This document shows positions 42,860 through 53,706 of a stretch of 64,000 nt of DNA, one piece after another. The notes under the pieces were generated by a model that saw only the letters and a list, made by a program, of their open reading frames with translations, searched no databases and was not told the DNA's origin. How positions within the stretch are numbered: position 1 is the stretch's first letter; the number at the start of each line of letters is the position of its first letter. Both the position numbers and the translations under genes were made by a program. The stretch is from Tetrapyrgos nigripes (lineage: Eukaryota > Basidiomycota > Agaricomycetes > Agaricales > Campanellaceae): assembly GCA_013368315.1 (NCBI GenBank), contig JAACJM010000067.1, positions 248,001 to 312,000 of the forward strand. Direction: 5' to 3'.

Positions 42860-45165
42860 TCAAACATCCTGTGCTCCCGCTCCCGACGCCGACGCCGACG
42901 CCGACACCCCTGGACTTCCCGAACTCCTATGAACCTTCCTTAACCTCCCCATTGAACACCCAAAGCCCTCCTTCTCAGGAATCGGTATCCCACATGTTCC
43001 AGTAACGTTAACGCTAGTACTTCCAGTGACACCTTCTAAAGCTTCGACTGCATCATGACCCCCATCTGAGTTTTCTTGACTAGCCGCAGGCCCACTACCC
43101 CCACTTCCTGCAGTATCAATAACCCCCTCATCACCGTGACTACTCCGCCTCTGACTCCCCGTCCGACTTGGCAATTGACTTGGTGCATGATAACTCGGGG
43201 GCAAAGGTAGGTGAGGCAACTCGGGCGAAACCGTCACATGTTTAACCCCATACGCTTCAAAACACTGTTGAATATGGTTCTCTATACGAGACCATTCGGA
43301 CATGGATGTTTCGGTAGCGACGCAGACGTGGAGGGAGGCAAGGATGTCAGATTGGGAAAGGTGCCAGACGTGGAGGTCATGGATGGATAGGACGTCTGGG
43401 AGCTATGTGGATAGACGGAGTTGAGTGGTGGAGGGGTTAGAATGGAAGGATGTATTGATATAGTGTGGAGAGAGTGCACACCGAGAGGATGTCGTCCCGT
43501 ATCTTCTCCAAGTCTAGATGAACCGGGGCAGCTTCGAGGAGAATGCGCCCGCATTTCTTTGCTGAAAAACAAAAATAGGAATCATTGGCTTCGAGAAGAA
43601 GTAACATGGAGAATAAAAACTCACTCAAGGGAATAGCACTCGCGAAGATGATCAAACTAATCCCCAACGAGACAGCTGGATCTGCGTAAAACCGGGAATG
43701 AGAACGAAGCTTCCAGATGATAACGGCTGCTATGATGACTGCGACATCTGTAAAGGACGTAGGCAGGTGAAGATGAAGGCGAAAAGATGTTATTAGTTAC
43801 TGTGAAGTAAAAAAGAACGGAAGGAAGGAAGTAATGACAACTAGTACTCACTATTCACAGCATCACCCAACAGATGAATCAACACCCCAACCAGGCCTAA
43901 ATTTGCTCCTACTGGCGGCTGGATGGCGGCTGGCTCTAACGTGTGATAGTGGTCTGCGTGCTGTCGCATTGATACTCATGAGCGTATACTTCCTATCGCG
44001 ACACGAAAATAAATAATCACCACGGCAGCATTTGTAGAACGTGTAATCGGGTCCATATGTAAATCAATACCCTGGTCGTAATTGGCGTCCAAGTCTGACT
44101 CTTTGCTGTGGTCGTGGTCGTGGTCGTGCCCGTGAGAGTGACTATGGCCGGGATGGGCTGGTCGTTGCGAGTTACGAATTGAGAAGGGGGGTGTCAGACA
44201 TATCATGACTTGTGAGGATATTGCATACAGAAAACTGTCACTCACCATGCCCAACAACCAACGCACTCGTTGCATTAAGGAGCAGTCCCACACAACCAAT
44301 AATCAGGACTAGCATCGGGTTGTCGATTTCCTATATGACCCAAAACAAGATAAGTTTTAAGAGGGATGATTGTCACGTAAAAGGATAAATAGGTTACCTG
44401 AAGATTGACGAATCTCTCCAGCGACTGCAACGCGATACTCAAGCCCAACGCAAGGAGGAATACCCCATTGAAGAATGCGCCTGCATATGATCCGTAACTC
44501 GGGTTAGTTTATGTTTAGGCCAGATTATACCATGAGAAGGAATACACGCACCAACAAGTTCCGCACGGTTAAACGCATAGGTGAATTGACTGGTCTGCAA
44601 TGTGCAATTGAGCATTCAGCGTGACTGATAACGGTGAGGTAGCGAGGTGCACGTACATGTTTTCCGTGTGTTTGCAACTGGAATGGGATTGGAGTCAGTA
44701 AGGGTCGGGGTAGAATCAAAAGCCAGGAGAGTGGTAAAGTGACGTGTTGGCGTATTGTAGCAAGGAAAACGGTATGGAAAGCGGATTGAGGACTCACATA
44801 TGCAGCAGCGTAGGCGATGGCACTGGAAGAGAGTGTAGAAGGGGGTTAAAGTGGGTTTCGTGAGTGGCATTGAGACGAGAAATGACGTACTAGGCGACGA
44901 CGTCGTTCAGATAGTGGAACTTGAGGGAAATGGACAATGAGGACTGGAAAATTGGTTATAAAGGAAATGGGTATTCACAGCGTCGGCGATGAGAGCAAGG
45001 CTTTTGGTCTTGAAGCCGACTATTCGCGCAAGGAAAGGAAAGAGACCGAGAGACAGTCAGTCAGAGAGTACGAGTACGATGTGGAGGCAACATACCAGCA
45101 ATTTCAGCAGCGAAAAACGTCAAACTAATGCACAAAACGATTCCAAGACGCGTTGTTACCTGCAT
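42860..45165 (-). CDS. CDF-family zinc transporter (Zrc1/Cot1 type)
   Basis: Cation diffusion facilitators export zinc (or cobalt) from the cytosol into the vacuole or ER in exchange for protons. Thirteen exons join in frame (starts at 45165, 45019, 44919, 44822, 44677, 44594, 44480, 44330, 44157, 43960, 43747, 43561, 43402) to 462 residues. The two zinc-site HxxxD motifs are present: ADAFHYLNDVVAY in helix 2 and VLIHLLGDAVNN in helix 5. Between helices 4 and 5 lies a His-rich cytosolic loop (AHPGHSHSHGHDHDHDHSK), and the C-terminal domain has IHDLHVWHLSQSDILASLHV. The end is a Ser/Gly-rich tail with repeated SASASAS. Exon 5 is only 21 nt (LQTHGKH). A degraded copy of the 3' half lies at 11478-12936. 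Confidence 0.93.
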
Positions 45166-46059
45166 TGTCGGTGGACGTCTTCTACTGTCAATGGGACGGC
45201 GTGTAAACCCAGGAATGCGTGGCGTGATCTGATAAGATTAAAATATCGGTCCAAACTTCCGAACGACCGAAGGTCTCCGAAGGCAGTCTGGGACGACGAC
45301 ACAGTAGGCAGGCAGTGTGCGTGATGGATGCCATTGTAGCGCAAATGGATGCCAGCATATTCCACAAATCTTCTAGCCTACTTCGGAACGGTTCAATTTG
45401 GATGGATTTGGCATAGTCGGCGCCGCCAACGGACCCGTCGTTGAGCTATGCACTCGGTTGTGTGAGGAATGGAAAAGAGAAGTGAGAGAGATTGACAAGG
45501 TGTACGCAAAGATCGCCTTGAGGAGATGCAAAACTTGCTGGGATTAGTTCGGAATGCATCGCGATTCAAGAATCACTGTGTGACGCTTGGGGTTCTCGGA
45601 CGTCGAAAAACTGGACGTGGATAGAAGAGAGGCTGAATAATGCATCGAAGGTGATTCCGGAGGGAAATGGGCGAAGCTGGCTTGAGGTAAAAGGGCATGA
45701 GGGGAAGGTCCAAGTGGTTTGAGGAGAAGTAGCGGATGACTGCGAGGGTACTCAACCTCTTATCTTGGATTTCTAAACATGTGTCTGGTCAATATCACGC
45801 GTACTTTTTGCACATAGCGCGATGAACTACCAGGACAACGTCAACTGAAAATGTAAGACTTTCACCAACGACTTATGGAGCTCATTCCGTTTCGCATACT
45901 CGTCCGAAATCAAGGAAATTAATGCGGCGAAGCTCTTATTTCCAAGATCTCAGGACCGCCAACATCCTTGATCAACAAACGATGCCGACGAATTTTTTCT
46001 TTTCTTCTTTTCTCCGATTTTTTAAGTCTGTATTTCAGTCTTATTTGTACGCGAAAACG
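45166..46059. other. Upstream region of the zinc transporter with decayed coding pieces
   Basis: On the minus strand fragments such as GSVGGADYAKSIQIEPFRSR can be read, interrupted by stops; similar DNA occurs at 10939-11500. I do not recognise the family. Dispersed repeat copy 3 lies at 45875-45965. Confidence 0.4.
45875..45965 (-). repeat. Dispersed ~90-bp repeat, copy 3 of 3
   Basis: Minus strand: GATGTTGGCGGTCCTGAG...CGAGTATGCGAAACGGAATG. See copies at 3926 and 10939. Confidence 0.7.
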
Positions 46060-47912
46060 TACAGACCCGACGGACATCTCTTTCACCCTCACAACGTCCA
46101 AGACTATCCCAACATCAAGACTTCTGAACGTGAGGGACAAACTCTCTCGCCCTTTCACTTCTTCCTCGCTTTTACTGTCATCCAACGCTCACAAGGCCAT
46201 CGACATCGTCGCCTTACTACCTCTTTTCACCCTAATATCTTGACGAGGACCTTAATGGCTCTAAGAAATGTCTGGAGGATTTAGAGACATTGTCGTTGTG
46301 GGATTTCGCCAGGGAAAGAGAGCCGCAACCGCAGACACAGAATCGGCCCTATGTTATCTCCCAAATGAAGCACATCGACCACAGCCTCTTTTTTTCGTCC
46401 CGACTCCCTACCGATATCTATGCCGGTACAGGTGAAACCAACGCCTCGAACGCTCCCTTAATGATCGCACCTCTGGGTGCTGTAGTCGCCCTTTTTCGAC
46501 AAAACAACCTAAAATCCAATGAACGAGCACCTTGGATGGGGTTTGGGGGTCAATCCGATGACTGGCAGTGGGTCAAAGTCAGGGCTCTGACGGGAGTGTT
46601 TGCGGGTTCGAGTTCTGGTGGGATCTGGTGGGGTTTTATAGTGGCAATACGAGTGGTGGGGGTTGGTGAAAAAGGACATTATGCACATGAGGCTCAGGGA
46701 AATGAAGACGCAGGTACGCAAGTTTCGCGCCTTGCATGCTTCCTTTTTTCTTTTACCTTTTACCTATTCTTTCCTTTACTCTACCTTTTGATTCCTTTTC
46801 CCCCCATTATCGTTTCTCGATTTTGATTTCACTCTGTATGCGAAGTATGAACACGTACTAATGAGCTCTTGACCTTTTCTTTCTTCTCCACTTTTCTCCC
46901 TTCCCCTGTCCAACGTGTCGCCAACCTATGCACTCACACTCGCAGTCGGTCCTTTAATGCCAGGATGAAAGTTTATACAGAAAATTGAAAGGTGGATTAT
47001 GGTGCTGAGACTTCCTCCGTATCCTCCTCCTTATTGGGTTGGGGCTCTAATGGTCATACGGTGCGGGGAAACAATGAAGAGTCCTACTGAAGTTGGTGTC
47101 ACTGAAGATGACGTCGGGGATTACTGGGACAGAAACGAAGACAAATGTGAAGGATGAGTTAGAGACGGTCAAGATCTTATAACCAAGGGCAAGACTACAT
47201 GCCACTGCTTAACGTAATTATGGCATTCCGACTTTTTCCTTCCCCTCGCTGTCGTTTTGGTCTACTTCCCCGGGGTGAAGTTCGCTCAAGTGAGGCTTTA
47301 CAATGCATCGTAGGTGGGACTGAACAAATAGCCTTTTCCTTGAGGTACGCTAGCGTTTCTAGAAATGGCTGGATGACTAGCTGACGTGCTGACGGCTCGC
47401 TTCTAGCAGATCTTGTTGATTTTTTCAGGACGAGTGCCATCAGCCTTTTGACACAGAAAACTCTTGAATGTACGACTGACAGTGCACGTGCTGTGGTACT
47501 GGGGTTACGATCCACGAGCGGGAGAGGGCTGGTGATAGGTCGGGTTATGATATCTGACATTGAGCCTCTGAGGGTACCTAGACAAGGTACTTAGTCTCCC
47601 CTAGGCAGACTCTTGGCTCGGTACCCTCGCTTAGTAGTACAGTATATCGAAAGATCTGAAAATTAAGATGGCTGGACTATTTGCTTACTTCTATGTTGGT
47701 TACAGGATCCTGAGGCTCCCTCTAAGCTCCTATTACTCGTCTTAAACATTGGAACTGGATATACCAGCTTCAAGGCAGCAGCAACAATATGTACGTCTTT
47801 TTCCACTTCAAGCTTAAACTTGAAGCTGACCTTTTTTCTTCTCTTCTCCAGGACATAGAAGTAATGTATCGTTACTCAACGCTTTCTTGCGTTGTCGGCC
47901 ATGCTCTGTCAT
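46060..47912 (+). repeat. ~1.85-kb duplicated segment, copy A (CpG kept)
   Basis: This segment matches 51618-53706 over its whole length with scattered substitutions. Some parts read as protein, for example MKHIDHSLFFSSRLPTDIYA and SLWDFAREREPQPQTQNRP, and a short frame before it (LDEDLNGSKKCLEDLETLSL), so it may derive from a gene, but no family is recognised and stops interrupt longer frames. Copy A retains CpG sites where copy B has TpG or CpA. At 46232-46234 it keeps the empty CTA site where copy B carries a MITE. Confidence 0.85.
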
Positions 47913-48432
47913 GATTATGTCTGTCTGTTAGCAGCGAAGGTGTGAGGTTGAGGTGCGTTCTCATCTACGGAATTTGGAACGACGAGCTCATATTTCCCTA
48001 CTAGCAAGCTCTGATACATCGAAGCCGAAGAAGGATAATAAGACATAAGATGAACTGTTCTGAAGTACATATATATATATATACTTTTGCCTTCGTGTAT
48101 GTCTAATCCATCTTCCCATTTCCTATCTTGAGTTCTTTCATTGTTCATCATTCATTTCCTGCTTCATGAAGACACCATACAGGCCACTCTGGGCCGACAT
48201 GTTTCGCGTTATCGTATCACTATTTCGGCCGGACATTGGGAGACATTGGCAGAGAGGGAGAAGGAGAAGGAGAAGTCCATAGAATTGCGATTTGTGAAAG
48301 TGGAGAAAGTATCACTCCAGTCGCGCCCAGGTTTTGGATGCAATCTTGGAAACCGATGCGCATTGACCGATTTGTGTAGTGCAAAGTGTTGCCGGCGGTT
48401 GGGTGTAGCAATCGACGACGTCAAAGAGAGGA
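47913..48432. other. Spacer with AT microsatellite
   Basis: A (TA)n run lies at about 48067-48081. Other frames here are short and unrecognised. Confidence 0.5.
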
Positions 48433-48715
48433 CTGACGGTGAGGAAGCTTTTCGACTAGAGCATCTTGCTCGCTGAAGATGCAGACCACTCGCGCGGCGA
48501 CTTTATGGTAGACGATAGTTTTGTTATCTCCACCGACGATGTCGATACCAAGTTCCTGCACAGACATGAAAAAGGCGTTCACAATAGGTGTAATACGGAC
48601 ATACGCCGATGTCATTGCTCTTGAGCCCAAAGGGTTCTGATTCGAGACCTTCCTGGCTTAGTCGTTCGCCGTTGATGAAGGTTCCGTTGTAGCTTTTTAG
48701 GTCTCGTATGAAAAT
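48433..48715 (-). pseudogene. FHA-domain fragment (SLMAP/Far10-like)
   Basis: Two exon-like blocks read IRDLKSYNGTFINGERLSQE with GLESEPFGLKSNDI, and GIDIVGGDNKTIVYHKVAAR with VVCIFSEQDA. These are the second half of an FHA phosphothreonine-binding domain in the style of SLMAP/Far9/Far10 proteins, which anchor STRIPAK complexes. The first half of the domain and the coiled-coil and membrane-anchor parts are absent on either side. The expected donor between the blocks is altered. I take it for a truncated duplicate rather than a working gene. Confidence 0.65.
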
Positions 48716-49045
48716 CTGAAATGGTGAAAAGTGAGAACAGCCATTGAGAGGGTACAGGTACAGAGCCGGGAACGGTACTGGCATCGTTAGGTAAAGAACT
48801 GGAGGGTTATATCTCAGTGCACATGACGTAGACGCGTTTCTCCGTCCTCCGTTTTGTCCGATTGAAGTCCAACAATCATGCATCACTATATATCAATACT
48901 GGCATATGTAGAAGTGTTTTTTTAGTGAAAATTCAGGGAAGTAGAAAACATCTACGTTCAGAAATGCAGAGGTCTGAAATTGCAGCAAGGACTATCAAGT
49001 ACAATGGATTGTTCGTCCGTAACATGTCATATCATGGTCATTACA
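48716..49045. other. Spacer
   Basis: A string TTTCTCCGTCCTCCGTTTTG at 48837-48856 recurs in similar form near 54499, next to matching bases, which points to another dispersed fragment. No gene. Confidence 0.4.
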
Positions 49046-51113
49046 CTACGCAGTGATATCAAATGCTGTCTTCATCATGGCCAAATCATGCTCCTTCTTG
49101 ATCTCCTCAAACGATTTACCACCACCCCAATACACATTGGCAGATAGACCCGGCGGGAAAAACACCTCACCTTCCTTTCCACTCCAGTCAAAGTCAATAA
49201 GCTTGACATCCTCACCAACAAAGACCACATTTGGTTGCCTCAAGTCGCCAAAGATGAAACCACCATCATGCAGACACTTCATGGCGGCCTTGACACCCTC
49301 ACGAGCGTTCTTGGGCCACTCTAATTCCGGTAGCTCCGCTGGGGTTATACCGTCAAGGTATTCCATGATGATCATCCGGAGTGGACCTGTATAGAGTCCA
49401 CCGACGTCTCCACGAATCGACCCACGAGCTTCTTCAGAATGCTTGACATCAGTCTTTCCATCCAGAAGACCACAGTAGTAGAGCTTTGGCGCAAGGCCCT
49501 GATTGGCCATGAATTCGTGAGCTCCTGACCCGTAGCGGTCGGAGAACTTGACAATCAACTTGCGTGGCACAACTTCACCAATAGTCTCGACCAGATAGGT
49601 GAGGTTCTGGGGGTCTTCGTCGGCCATAGCTTTGAGATACTTGAAGCGTACGGTCTGCTCGCTTTCTCGACAGATGAACTGGATGGGTTGCGGAAAGAAG
49701 CGAGGATGAGGGGTGTTGGGTTCAAGGGAAGGAATATTTGTATTACTGGTAGTTTCGTCGTAATATTCTGACAACTTGGCCATGAAATTTCTACTGGCAC
49801 CGAAAAAACGGGCAATTTGATAGATCTGATCGTCTGTGGACGTCGATTGTTGCGCCATGAATACCATATCTGATAATCGTTGTACAATAAATCTGTCTGT
49901 CCAGACAGCACCGAGAAGTGCGAGATTGGGCCCTCCGCCGGAAAGAATGAGTGTGGGACAGGGACATTTATAGCGAAGGTCCTTGAGCTGAGAGGGATTA
50001 AGAAGGTATTAAATCACGATGTATGCCAGCACTCACCTCCGGTTCGGACCACCTATTAAATACAGAATACTCGGCCTGAGCACAAGGATCACATCCTCCT
50101 TCACCAAGAGATCGCTTCAACTCAATCAACAAGAGAGGGACTAGAACCTTATCGATGATGGTGGAGACCAAACCATTAGCGCTACGCCCTTCTGATGTCT
50201 TTATTTCGGCGATGTACCGGCCAATGAGCTGTTTGAGAGCCTCGCGTATCTTTGCTGCATACTTCGCCTCTACGGAGACGACTCCGATTTTGGTCATCAA
50301 GTCTGCGGCAGCACGGAGGCAGTCGGGGTCGGGTACAAAATGTGGGTCTGCCAAGGCCGCCTTCAACTCACCAAACGGTGTAAAGAAGATTTCGATAGGC
50401 TGAGCGGCAGTTTCGACAACAGGACCGTCGTCGTCGTTGGATGGAGCAAAAGACCCGTCAAAGATTGCAGTGTTCCGGTTTCTTTGAGAGGCAGCGCGCT
50501 CCTTAGACATGGCTGCCCTAGACGGAGTGAGTTTTGTTTGTTTATGCATATCCATAAATCCTAGGTGATTATATGAGTATGTATACAGATAACAAAAATG
50601 TCGATACGCACGTTTATATGGCCCAAAAGTTGGTAACTCTGCGACGGTATCGTTGTCTTCAACAGCTAAGGCCTCTCCGCGAACAACAAGGTCAACATTG
50701 CGCATGCCAATGTTCTCCAGGTCCAGTTCCCCGTGAATAGAATCGGCTCCGTAAACTTGGTTCATGTCGGTGAGCTCCTCCGCGTCGATGTTTGCTTTGC
50801 CCCAATTCTTAACATTTTTGAAGGGTAAGATTTCCGTAGGCTGAGCGGCCTTCAGCTACGGTCATGAAGAAGGACAAACTGTACGCACTATGAAGACCTC
50901 CATGGTATTTTGATCAACGTTGACGCTGAATTGTTCTTGAATGAACAGTTTAATACGAGGGGCAATGTCTTGAAAAAGCACGTCCGACTCGAAGTCTATT
51001 ATGGGTTGGTCCTTCAGGGCGCATACATTGAACCGTGGGTTGGATTCGTGAAGAAAGAGGATGTTAATCTTGTAAACAGAGGCTTTGCTGGCTGATCGAG
51101 TCCTACTGGCCAT
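49046..51113 (-). CDS. Kinase-like fold protein with unusual N-terminal domain
   Basis: Four exons (51113-50889, 50855-50612, 50560-50037, 49987-49046) give 644 residues. The C-terminal half resembles the fungal protein-kinase-like families expanded in agaricomycetes: LIVKFSDRYGSGAHEFMANQ (lysine and helix C region), LRMIIMEYLDG (hinge), FIFGDLRQPNVVFV (catalytic loop, GDLRQPN in place of HRDLKPxN) and VKLIDFDWSGK (metal loop, DFD for DFG). Between them and the N-terminus is a mid-region that ends CPCPTLILSGGGPNLALLGA. The N-terminal 75 residues (VYKINILFLHESNPRF ...) may be a ubiquitin-like or crinkler-like module, but that is inference. The metal and catalytic Asp residues are kept, so phosphotransfer is possible. 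No membrane segment or signal peptide. Confidence 0.75.
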
Positions 51114-51617
51114 GGTGGTAGAAGAGAGCGAACAATGATGGTCATGTAGACGTTCAATTTCACAAGTTCAATTAACTAGTCACCGCACTGTTGTCCGCGA
51201 GGGTACTCCATCACGGAGTTTCCTTTCTCAGCAGCACTCTTGCAGTTGCCAGGTCTCGAGGATGCCTCAACGTGTCTCTGGCCAATATCAGTGATCACGT
51301 GTATGTTTAGGATATCTCAACACGTCTCTAACCACCAGGACAACGTCAGATTCTTCCTCATATATTTTCCAGCAGGTCATTGGAGGAACTCTGTACCACA
51401 TCTCTCCTTCTGGTACTGCTGACAGCCATCTTTCTCCATAATGATATCACTCGCTCTACCAAATCCAAACTTGGCATTGGCGTGTCTCAAATCTTTTGCT
51501 GCCCTTGCTCTCTCTCAACAAGTGCCATGGCTCTCACTGGGGCAGTTGTGAATGCTACTAGGATCAAGGACAGGATTGTATCTTGAGTAACACTGATAGT
51601 GGTGGTAAGGTTTTATA
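51114..51617. other. Spacer between the kinase-like gene and duplicated segment B
   Basis: Promoter side of the kinase-like gene. From about 51270 short strings resemble 45770-45840 (ACCAGGACAACGTCA), so the duplication may begin here in weakly conserved form. Confidence 0.4.
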
Positions 51618-53706
51618 TGCAAGCCCGACAGACATATCTTTGACCTCCACAACCTCCAAGACTATCCCAACATCAAGACTTCTGAATGTGGTGCTCCAAC
51701 TCTCCTGCCCTTTCACTTCTTCCTCGCCTCTACTGCCATCCAGCACTCACAAGGCCATCAAAATCATCACCTCACTGCCTCCTTTCACCCTACACTGGGT
51801 GCAAACACTTGTAATTCCTTGGATATACAGAGGAATTACACAAGACTTACACTGGTACACTCAATATGTAAGTACACTTGACTTACTGAAGTATTACCAA
51901 GGACCACTGTGAGACTTCATGCCTTACAATGGTTTATATAATTGTTTTATTTTTCTTGGTCTCTGGTAATACTTCAGTAAGTCAAGTGGACTTACATATT
52001 GAGTGTACCAGTGTAAGTCTTATGTAATTCCTCTGTATATCCAAGGAATTACAAGTGTTTGCACCCAGTGCTAGTATCTTGATGAGGACCTTAATGGTTC
52101 TAAGAAAGGTTTGGAGGATTTGGAGACATTGTCATTGTAGGATTTCACCAGGGAAGGAGAAGAGCGAACAGAATCGGCCCTGTGTTGTTTCCCAAATGAA
52201 GCACATTGACCACAGCCCCTTCATTTTGTCCAGACTCCCCACCAAGAGCTATGTCAGTACAGGTGAAACCAATGCCTCAAACGCTCCCTTAATGATCGTA
52301 CTCCCAGACGCTGTAGTTGCCTTTCTTCGACAAATCAACCTAAAATCTGATGAACAAGTACCTTGGATGAGGACAAGGATGGGGGTTGGGAGTCAATCTG
52401 ATGACTGGCAGTGGGTTTGGGTCTGGGTTCTGACAGGAGTGTTTGTGAGTTCGAGTTCTGGTGGGATCTGGTGGGGTTTATAGTGGCAATACAAGTGGTG
52501 GGGGTTAGTGAAAAAGGACATTATGCACATGAGGCTCAGGGGAATGAAGGTGCAGGTACACAAGTTTCACGCCTTGTATGCTTCCCTTTTTCCCTTTTTC
52601 CTTTCTCCCATTCTTTCCTTTACTCTACTTTTTGGTTTGGTTTTCCCCCCATTATCGTTTCTTGAATCTGATTTCAGTTTGTATGTGATAAGTATGAACA
52701 TGCACTAATGTGCTCTTTACTTTTTCTTTCTTCTCCACTTTTATCCCTTCTCCTGTCCAACGTCCTGTGCATTCACGGTCACAGTCGGGACCTTAATGTC
52801 CTCATCACTTGGTCTCTGCTGACACTCACTGTGTTTGTGCAGCTTCAACCTATTCTTCTCTGTCATCCCAGGATGAAAGTTTGTACAGAAGATTGGAAGG
52901 TGGATTATGGTGCTGAGACTTCCTCCATATCCTCCTTATTGGGTTGGGGCTCTAATGGTTATACAGTGTGGGGAAACAATGAAGAGTCCTGCTGAAAGTT
53001 AGAGATAGCTGAGATAACCAAGGGCAAGACCACAGGCCAATACTTAATGTAATTATGGCATTCTGACTATTTCCTTCCCCTCACTATCACTTTGGTCTAC
53101 TTCCCTGGGTGAAGTTCCCTTAAGTGAGGCCTTACATGCGGCAACACAATTCATCTTGGTGGGACTGGACAAATAGCCTTTTTCTTGAGGTATGCTGGTG
53201 TTTCTAGAAATGGCTGGATGACTAGCTGATGTGCTGACTGCTTGCTTCTAGCAGATCTTGTTGATTTTTTTCAGGATGAATGTCATCGGTCTTTTGACAC
53301 AGAAAGCTCTTGAATTTACAACTGACAGTGTATGTGCTGTGGTGCTGGGGTTATGATCTATGAGTGGGAGAGGGCTGGTGTCAGGTTGATATCTGACAGT
53401 GTGAGCCTCTGAGGAAACCCAGACGAGGTATGTCGAAAGGTCTGAAAATTAAGATGGTTGGACTATCTGCTTACTTCTACATTGATTACAGGATCCTGAG
53501 GCTATTGGAGATCCTCCCTCTAAGCTCCTGTTACTCATCTCAAACATTGGAACTGGATATACCCGCTTCAAGGCAACAGCAATAATGTGTAAGTCTTTTC
53601 CACTTCAAGCTAAAACTTGAAGCTGACCTTTTTTCTTCTCTTCTCTCCAGGACATAGAAGTAGTGTCTCATTGCTCAATGCTTTCTTGTGTTGTTGGCCA
53701 TACACT
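51618..53706 (+). repeat. ~2-kb duplicated segment, copy B (CpG lost)
   Basis: Counterpart of 46060-47912. By eye about thirty positions that are CpG in copy A are TpG or CpA here, for example ACGTAAT against ATGTAAT, CTCGCTGTCG against CTCACTATCA, and GATCCACGAGCGGG against GATCTATGAGTGGG. Some of these create stops (the frame reading TLSLWDFARE in A has TAG for TGG here). A 278-bp MITE is inserted at 51793. Confidence 0.85.
51793..52070. mobile_element. 278-bp hairpin MITE with CACTG ends
   Basis: Two arms of 107 bases (51793-51899 and 51964-52070) are reverse complements with only about two mismatches, around a 64-base AT-rich loop. Ends are CACTGGGTGC and GCACCCAGTG, flanked by CTA on both sides as a three-base target duplication. 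CACTG ends plus a three-base duplication fit the CACTA/CMC (EnSpm) superfamily. The empty site is seen in copy A at 46232. Confidence 0.92.

Noticed and set aside
46060..47912. Possible GTP-binding protein in the duplicated segment (LLLLVLNIGTGYTSF resembles a P-loop)
   Set aside because: The Lys and Ser/Thr of the P-loop are absent and no other G motif can be read, so the likeness is too weak.
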